Origin: an uncultured Phycisphaeraceae bacterium
GTDB taxonomy: Bacteria > Planctomycetota > Phycisphaerae > Phycisphaerales > UBA1924
NCBI GenBank assembly: GCA_937899905.1
Contig: CALCCF010000081.1
Coordinates: 1-58,555 of the forward strand
Direction: 5' to 3'
Length of the DNA: 58,555 bases
Of this stretch, positions 8,884-17,591 are shown piece after piece; position 1 is the first letter of the stretch; every line of letters starts with the position of its first letter. Below the pieces are notes generated by a model. That model worked only from the letters and a program-made list of their open reading frames with translations. It searched no databases and was not told the origin of the DNA. Position numbers and translations under genes: made by a program.

Positions 8884-11136
8884 TCATTGGTTCGTTCGCG
8901 CGTGGGCCAATGCGATCTGGCCGACACTGATCCCGCCATCGTTGCACGGCACATCACGGCTGATCCGCGCCTCCAGGTCCGGAGGCAAAGCGTCCAGAAA
9001 CAAACCGAGCAGACGAGCGTTTTGCCACACACCTCCGCTGAGCGCCAGCGTAGCCACCGAGGCGTCACGGGCATGATTCGTCGCGATGTCCGCCAGGTCT
9101 GCGGCGAATTCGGCGTGAAATCGCGAGGCGACGTGCGCTGGCGTTGCTCCTCGGAGGCGTTGTGCAATCGCTCGAGTGACGTATGCGGCGGCAGCAAGCG
9201 GCGCACTCGTGGGCGCACAGGATGAGGGCGATCCATGCTCGCGAGCCAGTTGCTCTAGCCAGATTGCGGCCTGGCCTTCGTATGTGGTGGGGCGAGTGAA
9301 TCCGCAGACAGCGGCGATCGCGTCGAACAGCCTGCCAGCCGATGTCGACTGGATGCACCGCGTTCCACGAGCGATCATTCTCCTTGCGAGCCGGAAGCGA
9401 TCAGGAAAGCAAAATGGCTCTGTTTCCATCACAGTTTCATTGCGTGCTCCGATATATGCCGCAGCTGCCTGGACCGGATGCTTCGCCGCTGCATCGCCTC
9501 CGGGCATCACAACCGGGGCCAGACCATTGACGCGTTCGAATCCCTTGGAGATCGATCCGACGAAGATCTCTCCGCCCCATATTGAGCCATCATGTCCATA
9601 GCCCGTGCCGTCGAGCGCAATCCCCACGACGGTGGTGTCCAGTGACTCGTATTCAAGCATTGTCGAAGCGATGTGGGCTTCGTGATGCTGAACTGCGATG
9701 CGATGCGCGCAGTCCAACTGCGCAGCTAGCCTGGTAGAAACAAACTGTGGGTGGAGGTCGTGGGCTATGACGAGTTGGCTCCTATCGACCTCGTACATTT
9801 CGAGTAAGTCGTCGATAGTCTCGCGAAATGCTCGATCGGTTTCTACATCGCCGAGGTCGCCGATGTGCTGGCTGAGGAGTACTTGCTCGTCGATCGCGAG
9901 TGCCACCGAGTTTTTCAGGTCGGCTCCAACAGCGAGGATTGGTCGGCGAGAGGGGATCGTGGCAACACTGCTCGGTGCGTAGCCACGTGCCCGCCGTATC
10001 ACGGTCGGTCGCCCGCTGCGAATGGCAACGACCGAGTCATCGACACGACGCTGGATCGGACGGTCCCCAACGAGCATGCCGTCGGCGATTCCGGCGAGCG
10101 ACTCTCGAGCGTGGTCGTCGCGGTACGCGATTGGCTCGCTCGATCGATTGGCGCTCGTAAGAACCAGCGGGCTCGGCGCTCCGGCAGCAAAGAGCAGATG
10201 GTGGAGAGGCGTGTAGGGGAGCATAAGCCCGACCTCGCTGACGCCCGGATGAACCCCAAGCAACTTCTGGCGGACCGGTGCGAGCACGATGGGTCGGGGT
10301 GTTGAAGTGAGGAGTTTCTTGTGTTGGGCGCTCAGGTCGGCCAGCGCCTCGGCTGCGGACAGATCGCGTACCATGATGGCAAAGGGCTTTTCTTTGCGGA
10401 ACTTGCGCTCTCGCAGCTCACCGATCACTCTTGCATTGCTCGCGTCGCACGCAAGGTGGTACCCACCTAGCCCCTTGATTGCAAGGATGGCTCCCTCAGC
10501 AAGCAACTGAGCGGCGGCCTCAACGGCTCGTGAACCCGTTGCGGTGACCTCACCTTTGAGTTCCAGTCGGTACTGCGGCCCACAAGCGGGGCAGGCTGTG
10601 GGTTGGGCATGGAATCTGCGGTCGAGCGGATCGTCGTACTCGCGTTGGCACTCGTCGCACATGGGCCAATCGGCCATGGTGGTTCGCGGTCGGTCATACG
10701 GAAGCGATCGGATGATCGAGTACCGCGGGCCGCAGTTCGTACAGTTCGTGTAGGCGTACCCGAAGCGCCGATCGTTCGGATCGGTGATCTCTCGCAGGCA
10801 GTCGTCACAGACGCAAAGGTCCGGGCTGAGGCGAGTGGTCGGCCGACCATCGGACGTGCTCTCTCGGATCTCAAACCCACGAAAGCCCTCGGGCACCTTC
10901 GACTCGATGTCCACGGCGTCGACCCTGGCGGCCGGCGGATGACGATCCTTCATGGAAGCCTCGAACGCACCGAGCGCGTCGGGGGCTCCCTCAACGTGCA
11001 CACGCACGCCATCGATGCCGTTGAGCACCCATCCGGCGAGGCCCAGTTCCCGGGCCGTCTGGTAGACGAACGGACGGAATCCGACACCTTGGACGATACC
11101 GGTGATCAACAGCCGCCTGGCCTCGACACCGGGCAT
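8884..11136 (-). CDS. hypF: Hydrogenase maturation carbamoyltransferase HypF
   Basis: Makes the cyanide ligands of the NiFe active site: hydrolyses carbamoyl phosphate and transfers the carbamoyl group, via an adenylate, to the HypE C-terminal Cys. The 750 residues show, in order, an acylphosphatase domain (GIVQGVGFRPFVYQTA), a double zinc-finger region (CVCDDC, CTNCGP, CDEC, CPACGP), a YrdC-like domain, and a C-terminal Kae1-like domain with VQHHEAH and GIALDGTGYGHDG. Start ATG at 11136 overlaps the hypE stop (ATGA); an upstream in-frame extension to 11253 lies inside hypE and precedes the acylphosphatase domain. Last gene of the hydrogenase operon. Confidence 0.96.
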   Translation of the reverse strand: MPGVEARRLLITGIVQGVGFRPFVYQTARELGLAGWVLNGIDGVRVHVEGAPDALGAFEASMKDRHPPAARVDAVDIESKVPEGFRGFEIRESTSDGRPTTRLSPDLCVCDDCLREITDPNDRRFGYAYTNCTNCGPRYSIIRSLPYDRPRTTMADWPMCDECQREYDDPLDRRFHAQPTACPACGPQYRLELKGEVTATGSRAVEAAAQLLAEGAILAIKGLGGYHLACDASNARVIGELRERKFRKEKPFAIMVRDLSAAEALADLSAQHKKLLTSTPRPIVLAPVRQKLLGVHPGVSEVGLMLPYTPLHHLLFAAGAPSPLVLTSANRSSEPIAYRDDHARESLAGIADGMLVGDRPIQRRVDDSVVAIRSGRPTVIRRARGYAPSSVATIPSRRPILAVGADLKNSVALAIDEQVLLSQHIGDLGDVETDRAFRETIDDLLEMYEVDRSQLVIAHDLHPQFVSTRLAAQLDCAHRIAVQHHEAHIASTMLEYESLDTTVVGIALDGTGYGHDGSIWGGEIFVGSISKGFERVNGLAPVVMPGGDAAAKHPVQAAAAYIGARNETVMETEPFCFPDRFRLARRMIARGTRCIQSTSAGRLFDAIAAVCGFTRPTTYEGQAAIWLEQLAREHGSPSSCAPTSAPLAAAAYVTRAIAQRLRGATPAHVASRFHAEFAADLADIATNHARDASVATLALSGGVWQNARLLGLFLDALPPDLEARISRDVPCNDGGISVGQIALAHARTNQ

Positions 11137-12161
11137 CAGCAGATCCGAGGCAGCGGATCTCCGACCAGCACGTCGATGACCCTCTTTCCGCCAAACTCCG
11201 TCTGGCCGATCACGCGACCGCGGTGCTCTTCGGTGATCGTTCCAATGCGGCACGCGGATTCGCCACCCGAGACTCCGCCGAGCGCGTCCAAAGCTTCATC
11301 TGCTCGGCTACCGTCGACGACCGCGATGAACTGCCCCTCATTGGCCACGTGCAGCGGATCGAGACCCAAGAGTTCGCACGCACCCCGGACCTCGTCCCGT
11401 AGCGGAACGGCAGCCTCTTCGACAATAACTCCGGCGCGAGACGACTCGGCCAGCTCGTTGAGCACGGTCGCCACGCCGCCGCGCGTTGCATCGCGCATCC
11501 AACGAATCGAGGACCCCAACGTATCGATCAGCGCACGGGTCAACGGCAAGACGCTCCTGGAATCCGACCCGAGATCAGACTCGATGTCGATCTCGTCTCG
11601 GGCGATCATGATCGCGATGCCGTGATCGCCAATCGGGCCGCTGACGAGGACCGCATCACCGGGCTGGACAAGTGCTGGATCGAGCCGGGCTTCTTCTCTC
11701 ACAAGTCCCACGCCGGCGGTATTGATGTACATCCCATCGGCGCGGCCGTTCTCCACGACCTTGGTGTCGCCGGCAATGACGGAAACTCCGGCTTCCCTCG
11801 CCGCGTCCGACATCGCACGGACCTGTTCGCGGAGCTGCTCGACCTCGAGTCCAGCCTCGAGCACGAAGCCCGCGGTCAGCCCGATCGGCTCGGCTCCGGA
11901 CACCGCGAGGTCGTTTACGGTACCGTGAACGGCTAGTGATCCGATGCTACCACCCGGAAACGTGTGCGGACTGACAACAAATGTGTCGGTTGTCATCGCG
12001 AGACGCAGCCCGCCGGCCGAGAGAATGGCCGCGTCACCCATCGCATCGAGAACATCGTTCGACAACGCAGCGGCGAAGAGCCCGTCAACGAGCCGGCGCG
12101 TTGCCTGCCCGCCAGAGCCGTGCTGCATCGAGATCTGTTCGTCGTTGAACTCGGCCGACAT
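11136..12161 (-). CDS. hypE: Hydrogenase maturation protein HypE
   Basis: ATP-dependent dehydratase that converts the HypF-derived thiocarboxamide on its C-terminal Cys into thiocyanate, the CN donor. The 341-residue protein begins with the AIR-synthase-like motif MQHGSGGQATRRLVDGLF and ends in LPRIC, the conserved family terminus whose Cys carries the ligand. ATG at 12161 lies 1 base after the hypD stop and was preferred over a TTG at 12179 within hypD. The stop overlaps the hypF start by 4 bases. Confidence 0.96.
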   Translation of the reverse strand: MSAEFNDEQISMQHGSGGQATRRLVDGLFAAALSNDVLDAMGDAAILSAGGLRLAMTTDTFVVSPHTFPGGSIGSLAVHGTVNDLAVSGAEPIGLTAGFVLEAGLEVEQLREQVRAMSDAAREAGVSVIAGDTKVVENGRADGMYINTAGVGLVREEARLDPALVQPGDAVLVSGPIGDHGIAIMIARDEIDIESDLGSDSRSVLPLTRALIDTLGSSIRWMRDATRGGVATVLNELAESSRAGVIVEEAAVPLRDEVRGACELLGLDPLHVANEGQFIAVVDGSRADEALDALGGVSGGESACRIGTITEEHRGRVIGQTEFGGKRVIDVLVGDPLPRIC

Positions 12162-12162
12162 G

Positions 12163-13278
12163 TTAGCCTGTGGTCCCAATCGTCACGTCGGCGTACTTGT
12201 ACTGGGCTGCGCATGCGCCCTCGCTGGAGACCATGAGCGCTCCGACGGGCTTTTCCGGCGTGCACCCTTTGCCAAAGAGCTTGCACTCGGTCGGTTTGAG
12301 CGCTCCCTTGAGCACCTCGCCGCACTGGGCTTCAATCGGATCGGGGAACGTCTGGCCGTGTACCCCGATCTGGCGCTCCGCATCGAATGCCGCAAACTCC
12401 TCGCGGATGGCAAGGGCAGACTTTGGGATGTCGCCCATGCCCCGCCACTCGAACGCGTCACGAGTTTCAAAGACCAGATCCATTGCGGCAATCGCCGAGG
12501 GATTGCCATTCCAAGACACGGCACGTGTGTATTGATTCTCGACCTCGGAGCGCCCCTCATTGAGTTGCCGCACGAGCATGGCGATCGATTGCAGGATATC
12601 GAGCGGCTCGAATCCAGACACCACAATCGGGCGATCGAATTCGTCTGCGATGAAGCGATACGGCTCACAACCAATGACCGTGGATACATGTCCTGGCCCA
12701 ATGAAGCCATCCAGCCTCATGTCGTCCATCTCGAGCAGGGCGCGGATGGCGGGATTCACCAGAATGTGGTTGCAGTACACGTAGAAGTTCGTTAGGCCAA
12801 GCTCGCGAGCACGCAAGAGTGTCACGGCGGTCGATGGCGTGGTCGTCTCAAAGCCGATCGCAAAGAACATGACGGGACGGTCCGGGTTCTCTTGCGCAAT
12901 CTTCAGTGCATCCAGGGGCGAATACACCATTCGGATATCCGCCCCGCGAGCTTTCGATTGTAAAGGACTGCCCTTGGAGCCCGGCACACGCATCATGTCG
13001 CCGAATGCCGTGAAGATCAGATCGTCGCGTTCGGCCATCGCGAGCCCAACGTCCATACGCCCCATTGGTAGGACGCACACGGGGCAACCCGGGCCATGGA
13101 TGAGTTCGATGTTCTCTGGGAGCAACTGCGACAACCCGAACCGGAAGATCGTGTGCGTGTGTCCGCCGCAGACCTCCATGATCCGGTATGTCTCACCGGG
13201 ATCGACCGATCGGTGGATCTCTTCAGCGACTGCTTTGATGCGCGCAGCGTCTCGGAACTCGTCAACATATCGCATCAC
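12163..13278 (-). CDS. hypD: Hydrogenase maturation protein HypD
   Basis: Fe-S scaffold on which the Fe(CN)2CO unit is assembled with HypC. The 371 residues contain the HypD signatures MEVCGGHTHTIFRFG, HGPGCPVCVLP and, near the C terminus, the Cys positions of the [4Fe-4S] cluster (CGEVLKG, CKLFGKGCTP). GTG at 13278 overlaps the previous stop as GTGA; an ATG at 13275 (TGATG) is an equally plausible start that removes one residue. It sits between the two HypC-type genes and hypE. Confidence 0.96.
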   Translation of the reverse strand: MMRYVDEFRDAARIKAVAEEIHRSVDPGETYRIMEVCGGHTHTIFRFGLSQLLPENIELIHGPGCPVCVLPMGRMDVGLAMAERDDLIFTAFGDMMRVPGSKGSPLQSKARGADIRMVYSPLDALKIAQENPDRPVMFFAIGFETTTPSTAVTLLRARELGLTNFYVYCNHILVNPAIRALLEMDDMRLDGFIGPGHVSTVIGCEPYRFIADEFDRPIVVSGFEPLDILQSIAMLVRQLNEGRSEVENQYTRAVSWNGNPSAIAAMDLVFETRDAFEWRGMGDIPKSALAIREEFAAFDAERQIGVHGQTFPDPIEAQCGEVLKGALKPTECKLFGKGCTPEKPVGALMVSSEGACAAQYKYADVTIGTTG

Positions 13279-13496
13279 CGCACCCCCATGGCCGGTGCGA
13301 TCGCCACGCCCTGGTGAACCAGCACACGATCACCGACTCGAATACCCGGAATCAGGTCGACGGCCACGGTGGAGCGCGAGCCATCCTCAAACTCCACGCT
13401 CGCGTCCGCTCCGTCGAGCGCGACGATGCGAACGGCATCGGCCCGATCGGAACACGTGGCGCAAGAGTGCTCGTCAGAAGTGCATCGCCCGTTCAT
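13275..13496 (-). CDS. Small HypC/HupF-like protein with Cys-rich N terminus
   Basis: A 73-residue protein related to HypC in its C-terminal half (VDLIPGIRVGDRVLVHQGVAIA), but without the MCLAIPG start of true HypC. The N terminus instead has Cys residues at about 5, 12 and 15 (CSDEHSCATCSD). Similar short HypC relatives occur beside canonical HypC in some actinobacterial-type hydrogenase operons. It could be a second chaperone, for example for the large subunit, with canonical HypC serving HypD, or a metal or redox protein. It overlaps hypC and hypD by 4 bases each. Confidence 0.8.
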   Translation of the reverse strand: MNGRCTSDEHSCATCSDRADAVRIVALDGADASVEFEDGSRSTVAVDLIPGIRVGDRVLVHQGVAIAPAMGVR

Positions 13497-13780
13497 GTGG
13501 ATTGCTCCTGGGTCGCTCCGAATGCGTATCCCTCGGCCTCCTCGCGAGCCTCGTCGTCCTCGCCGAGCAATTCAAGGAGTTTCATCTGTTCTTCGGCCTG
13601 CTCCGCACTGATCTTGCTCATCGCGAAGCCCACGTGGATCAGCACCCAGTCACCCTCCACAGGCGGCTCCTGGCGTAGCAGATCGATGTTGACCCTGCGG
13701 CGAACACCCATGACGTTCACGGTCGCAAGTCGCTCAGCGTCGTCGATGGCACTGATCTGACCGGGAATCGCTAAGCACAT
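13493..13780 (-). CDS. hypC: Hydrogenase chaperone HypC
   Basis: A 95-residue HypC/HybG protein: MCLAIPGQI at the start (the Cys2 thiol binds the Fe(CN)2CO precursor after Met removal), then VNVMGVRRRVNIDLL and VEGDWVLIHVGFAMSKI. HypC works with HypD and carries the precursor to the large subunit. ATG at 13780 has GGAG about 9 bases upstream and gives the invariant MC start; an in-frame ATG at 13801 would add seven residues before it and overlap the NHL gene. The acidic tail after residue 75 is slightly longer than usual. Confidence 0.95.
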   Translation of the reverse strand: MCLAIPGQISAIDDAERLATVNVMGVRRRVNIDLLRQEPPVEGDWVLIHVGFAMSKISAEQAEEQMKLLELLGEDDEAREEAEGYAFGATQEQST

Positions 13781-13793
13781 ACCAATACTCCGT

Positions 13794-14936
13794 TCATTCA
13801 CCGACCGCCTCTTGGGTCGTCCGCCAGATCATCACGCGGTTGTTTCCCGAGTCGGCGATCGCGAGACGGTCTCCATGGAGATGCAGCCCATAGGGCCAGC
13901 AGAGCGTGTCCCGTTCGACCGCCTGCCAGCGATTCTCGCCGTTGGCTTCGAAGTCGGGTTGGGCCACGACGCCTTGAGCATCGGGGGCCGCCCCATCTCT
14001 TGGAATCGGATCGTGCACCAGGATGCGATTGTTTGCAGTATCAGAAATCACCATGCGGCCACGATCGATCGACAGGCAGTACGGGAATCGATGCGTGTGC
14101 GCCGACTGTGGTCCGTACGGCCACTCGACCGCGGATTCGAAGTCGGGCTGGCCCATCACCAGATCTGGTTTGGCACCCTCACACGCGGCGTCGGCGTTTT
14201 GCCATCCGAGTACACGGTGGTTTCCGGCGTCGGCGATGTATAGCGACTCGTTGTGTCCGGCGATGGCATGCGGCCAGCGGAACGTCGTTGGGCCGACTGG
14301 CCCGTCGCGATTCTCGCCGCGTGACTCCCAATCGTCCTGGCCGATGAGCCACTCGGGCGGCTCGTTGTCCCACGGCACATCGGGCCAACCGAGCACGCGT
14401 CGGTTACCGGTATCGGCCACGAAGAATCGGCGATCAACCCGGCCGAACGCGTACGGCCAATAAAGGCCATTGCGTCGGGCGTTGCTTTCGCCAAGATTCG
14501 GTTCGACGCCATCGAGATCGCTCTGGCCGATGACTCGATCCGGTGGCGTGCCGTGTTCGCCGGGGACCCGGTCCCACACGAGCAGCCGATGATGCCAGGC
14601 ATCGGCTACGACCAGTTTGCCATCGATGACCATGACGCCCGTCGGAAGGTGCAAGAGTTCAGGACCCTCATCGGCGAATGTTCGTTGGCCTAGCACCACG
14701 TCAGCGGGCGTGCGGTCATCTTCTGGCACCCCATTCCAGATGAGGACCCGATGATTGCCCGAGTCGCTGACGACAAGGACATCATCATCGAACCACACAC
14801 CCCTAGGAGCATACAGCGTGTCCGACGCTGGAATCGCGCTGGGCAGCGCAAGGCCTCCAGGCGCAGGCGCGCCGAGCCACACCGCGGGTGCGTATCCGAT
14901 GCTGTGCGCAGAACCCGACTCGGCCACAATGCTCAT
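13794..14936 (-). CDS. NHL-repeat beta-propeller protein of the hydrogenase operon
   Basis: A 380-residue protein built from NHL-type repeats with recurrent VVSDSGNHRVLIWN, VADTGNRRVLGW, IADAGNHRVLGW, ISDTANNRILVHD and IADSGNNRVMIW, each followed by an 'xGQxDF' type segment (MGQPDFESA, IGQSDLDG). Such repeats fold as a beta-propeller used for protein-protein contacts. There is no signal peptide, so it is probably cytoplasmic. It starts in an ATGA overlap with the NifU-Rieske gene and ends 13 bases before hypC. It may be a structural or assembly partner of the hydrogenase; no catalytic residue can be assigned. Confidence 0.85.
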   Translation of the reverse strand: MSIVAESGSAHSIGYAPAVWLGAPAPGGLALPSAIPASDTLYAPRGVWFDDDVLVVSDSGNHRVLIWNGVPEDDRTPADVVLGQRTFADEGPELLHLPTGVMVIDGKLVVADAWHHRLLVWDRVPGEHGTPPDRVIGQSDLDGVEPNLGESNARRNGLYWPYAFGRVDRRFFVADTGNRRVLGWPDVPWDNEPPEWLIGQDDWESRGENRDGPVGPTTFRWPHAIAGHNESLYIADAGNHRVLGWQNADAACEGAKPDLVMGQPDFESAVEWPYGPQSAHTHRFPYCLSIDRGRMVISDTANNRILVHDPIPRDGAAPDAQGVVAQPDFEANGENRWQAVERDTLCWPYGLHLHGDRLAIADSGNNRVMIWRTTQEAVGE

Positions 14937-15832
14937 GTGCCGTCACCAGTCGGTCGGACCCAGACGATGCCGTGCTCAACCCGAAGCGGGAAGGGCTCGA
15001 GCTGGACCTGCGGTTCATTCAGGCACTCACCGCTGGTCACATCGAACACCATGCCATGCCATGGGCAGGTGAGCGTGTCTTCCTGGCATTCGCCATCGTG
15101 CAGGCTCAGCCCCTGGTGTGGGCAGGCGTTTCGATAAGCGAACAGTCGGCCGTCCCGACGAACCACGATCGCATCGCACCCATCGCCCTGAACGCGCACG
15201 CACTTACCTTCGTCGATGCTCTCGGCAACCGGCCCCTCGATCCAGCCGTGTGTCTCGGACAACGAGCCGGACGCACCGATGGTCACCTGCACGACACCGG
15301 CAACCGGCTCGGTCGCGACCTCTTCGACACGCTCGATCTCGGGCACCGACTGTCGGATGACCTCTTCGACACCATCCTTGAGCGTCGCGGCGGACATGCT
15401 GCACCCGGCGCACGCGCCGTGCATTCGGACATACACCACACCATCTTCGACGCGGACGAGTTCGATCTGGCCGCCATGCCCCGAGACGTAGGGCTTGATG
15501 CGCTCCATGGCCCGAGCCACGCGAGTGGTTACGTCGGGCCGGACGATCCCGAGCTCCATCAGCACGGCGTAGACCAACGGATCGTCCACGGCCTCGAAGA
15601 GTACCTCTCTCGCGCGCTCGTCGGCCTTGAATCGGCGGACCAACTCCCGCACGCCCGCGGCCAGGAACGAGTCGCGGGCTTTCAGGAGGGCATCGGCGCG
15701 TTTGCGGATGTCCTCGTCCAGAGGTGCCATCTGCTCTCGGGCACGATCGACGGCCGCTGCCAGCGTTTCCGGACTATCGCCGGGCTCGTGCTTCCCGTTG
15801 GTGTTGGCTGGCGAGGATGACATTGCGGTCAT
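14933..15832 (-). CDS. NifU-like / Rieske Fe-S fusion protein, candidate hydrogenase electron relay
   Basis: A 299-residue protein: an alpha-helical N terminus (~30-105), a NifU C-terminal-like domain with CAGCSMSAATL (CxxC, Fe-S binding) at about 140-150, and a Rieske domain with CPHQGLSLHDG and CPWHGMVFD supplying the Cys/His pairs of a [2Fe-2S] centre. Group 1h operons in actinobacteria encode similar proteins, proposed to pass electrons from the hydrogenase to the respiratory chain. No membrane segment is present. ATG at 15832 overlaps the previous stop by 4 bases; ATG at 15823 is possible. It could instead serve in Fe-S delivery during maturation. Confidence 0.88.
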   Translation of the reverse strand: MTAMSSSPANTNGKHEPGDSPETLAAAVDRAREQMAPLDEDIRKRADALLKARDSFLAAGVRELVRRFKADERAREVLFEAVDDPLVYAVLMELGIVRPDVTTRVARAMERIKPYVSGHGGQIELVRVEDGVVYVRMHGACAGCSMSAATLKDGVEEVIRQSVPEIERVEEVATEPVAGVVQVTIGASGSLSETHGWIEGPVAESIDEGKCVRVQGDGCDAIVVRRDGRLFAYRNACPHQGLSLHDGECQEDTLTCPWHGMVFDVTSGECLNEPQVQLEPFPLRVEHGIVWVRPTGDGT

Positions 15833-16200
15833 GCCGGGGCTCCTTCGGACACGCTGGCACGCTCCAGCGATTCCTCGGCTTTCAGGCGAACGAGATCGGT
15901 GAACACGGCGACGCTCGCCGCACGCAGCGACTCGCCGACAGCCCCACCATCTACAGATGGCATCGGGCGACGCTCAAAGGCCTCAAGGATGGCGCACGCG
16001 CCGGCCGTGCTCGCCAAGGAGTGCTCTCGGAGGAACATGTCTACAAAGCGATCGAGCCAGACACCCTCGGCGTTGGGATCATCGCGCAGAACCCTCAGCG
16101 CGTTCGTCGGACCGTCGCAGCGGTGCATGGCCGTCTCGCAGAGGAGGTCGCAGGCTTCGTGAACAAGACTGTCCATGTGCAACCGAACATGATCATCCAT
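15829..16200 (-). CDS. Conserved-context protein of unknown function (123 aa), hydrogenase operon
   Basis: I do not recognise a domain. The protein is acidic and mostly predicted helical, with Cys residues in CDLLCETAMHRC (residues ~17-28) and one later in ACAILEAF. No signal peptide or membrane helix is visible. ATG at 16200 overlaps the TPR gene by 8 bases; a longer upstream reading to 16374 is antisense-like Arg/Ser-rich sequence inside the TPR gene and was rejected. Its stop overlaps the NifU-Rieske start (ATGA), so the two are likely made together and may work together. Confidence 0.75.
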   Translation of the reverse strand: MDDHVRLHMDSLVHEACDLLCETAMHRCDGPTNALRVLRDDPNAEGVWLDRFVDMFLREHSLASTAGACAILEAFERRPMPSVDGGAVGESLRAASVAVFTDLVRLKAEESLERASVSEGAPA

Positions 16201-17386
16201 GGCTCGCCTCCCCAACCGATGCGGGGCATGCCAGCATCTCGGCCTCGATCGCATCGATGCCCGCGAGCCCAGCGGCATCGCGAGACTGCTCGAAGATCGA
16301 CTTCGCCTCCACGAGCATCGGCCGCACCTCGTCATACCGCCCGAGGTGCGCCAGGGCGTTGGCCTTGCTGGCAAGCGTGCGGGCCCTCGCCGGAGTGGCT
16401 TCAGACCGTCGCTCCAGCACCTGACCGTACAACTCGATCGACTCCAACATGTTCTGCCCTGGGTGGGCGCTGGGGAGATGCTGGAGCGCGTTTGCGAGAT
16501 TCAGCGTGGCGCTCTCCCACAACTCGGGATGCTCGTCCGCCGTCACGATCTCGAGCGCTTCACGCAACGACTGAACGGCGATCGCACCGCGCAGCTTGCC
16601 GGCGTGCGCGTTCATCGGCATGGAGAGATACGCCACGGCGATGTTCATGTGGCACACCGCGAAGGACACGGGCTGGGTCCGCCTGGGCAGCGCCTGTGTC
16701 GCCTTCTGCAGCAGTTGGATGGCCTGCTGGAGCAATGCGGGGCGCTCGGCACCCATGGACAACATGCCATCCGCCGCCGCCATGAGGAGTTCGCCGCGAA
16801 GTGACTCGAAGCCGAAGCCCTCGAGCCATCCAGCCGCCCGGTGGAGCTCGTGGAGCGACCGATGATCGAGTTCGGCTACGGCCGCGGCCTCGCCCACATA
16901 TCGAGCGGCCGCGCACGGGCTGATAGAGGCAACAGCCTCTGCCGCGGCGCGCAAGCCATCGACTGCTTCGGCCCCCAGTCCTCGACTGGCCTGAGCGTGC
17001 GCGAGCGTGGCAATCGCATACGCCCGAACCCGCGGATCGATGGATGCGTCCGTCGTCGCGAGTTCCACATCTCCCCCCATCCGGTACACCACAGAGGCCG
17101 CATGGGCACGAACGTCGGGATCCGGATCGGAGATCGCATCGCCCATCGCGCGATTGTCGCCAGCCAAAAGGGCGATGTTGAACGCACCGCGCACGCGTAC
17201 GTCCCGACCGAGCCAGGCATCTCGCACGAAGCCCCACGCCTCGGGCAACGCATCCCACTCGCCGGACGCCAGGGCTGCTGCGGCCGTGGCGGCGGCACTC
17301 GGCAAGAGCGCAGCGCCCATGGACCCCGGTAGCATGCCGATGGCCGCAAATTGCGTGTCGAATGTGCTCAGGCGTGCGTCATCCAT
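16193..17386 (-). CDS. TPR/HEAT-like repeat protein of the hydrogenase operon
   Basis: A 397-residue all-helical, Ala-rich protein. Residues ~40-150 look HEAT-like (DVRVRGAFNIALLAGDNRAM, DPDVRAHAASVVYRMGG, DPRVRAYAIATLAHAQ); residues ~215-390 look like tetratricopeptide repeats (SFAVCHMNIAVAYLSMPM, ESATLNLANALQHLP, ARTLASKANALAHLGRYDEV). It lacks an export signal. TPR proteins also occur in actinobacterial-type hydrogenase operons, where their role is not settled. It is presumably a scaffold or chaperone for subunits; the molecular partner is unknown. It starts 4 bases after the 66-residue gene. Confidence 0.82.
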   Translation of the reverse strand: MDDARLSTFDTQFAAIGMLPGSMGAALLPSAAATAAAALASGEWDALPEAWGFVRDAWLGRDVRVRGAFNIALLAGDNRAMGDAISDPDPDVRAHAASVVYRMGGDVELATTDASIDPRVRAYAIATLAHAQASRGLGAEAVDGLRAAAEAVASISPCAAARYVGEAAAVAELDHRSLHELHRAAGWLEGFGFESLRGELLMAAADGMLSMGAERPALLQQAIQLLQKATQALPRRTQPVSFAVCHMNIAVAYLSMPMNAHAGKLRGAIAVQSLREALEIVTADEHPELWESATLNLANALQHLPSAHPGQNMLESIELYGQVLERRSEATPARARTLASKANALAHLGRYDEVRPMLVEAKSIFEQSRDAAGLAGIDAIEAEMLACPASVGEASHG

Positions 17387-17390
17387 CGTC

Positions 17391-17591
17391 TTACAACCCC
17401 GTTGGTGTCGAGATCTGCCGCCGTGCGGCCCATGCGATCCATCGGGCGGCTATCCGGGCCTTGTGCTCGGACGGATATGAGTCAATCCGCTTGCGTTCGA
17501 TGCCATCCACGAACCAGACCTCCAGGTACACCGTCCACGCCCCATTCTCAAGGAGCACCTCGCACTGAGCGAGAATGGGATCCTCGCTCAC
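17391..17591 (-). CDS. Small protein of unknown function (66 aa), hydrogenase operon
   Basis: A short soluble protein with LLENGAWTVYLEVWFVDG followed by a basic helix (HKARIAARWIAWAARR). It looks like a beta-sheet plus amphipathic helix; no Cys pair and no known domain. GTG at 17591 overlaps the upstream stop by 4 bases (GTGA) and fits operon style; a longer upstream reading to 17687 lies within the neighbour and is low-complexity Arg/Gly. Genes this short between structural and accessory hydrogenase genes may encode small subunits or assembly factors. Confidence 0.7.
   Translation of the reverse strand: MSEDPILAQCEVLLENGAWTVYLEVWFVDGIERKRIDSYPSEHKARIAARWIAWAARRQISTPTGL

Noticed and set aside
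11136-11253. Longer HypF start at 11253
   Set aside because: The added residues lie within hypE in another frame and precede the conserved acylphosphatase start; ATG at 11136 forms an ATGA overlap.
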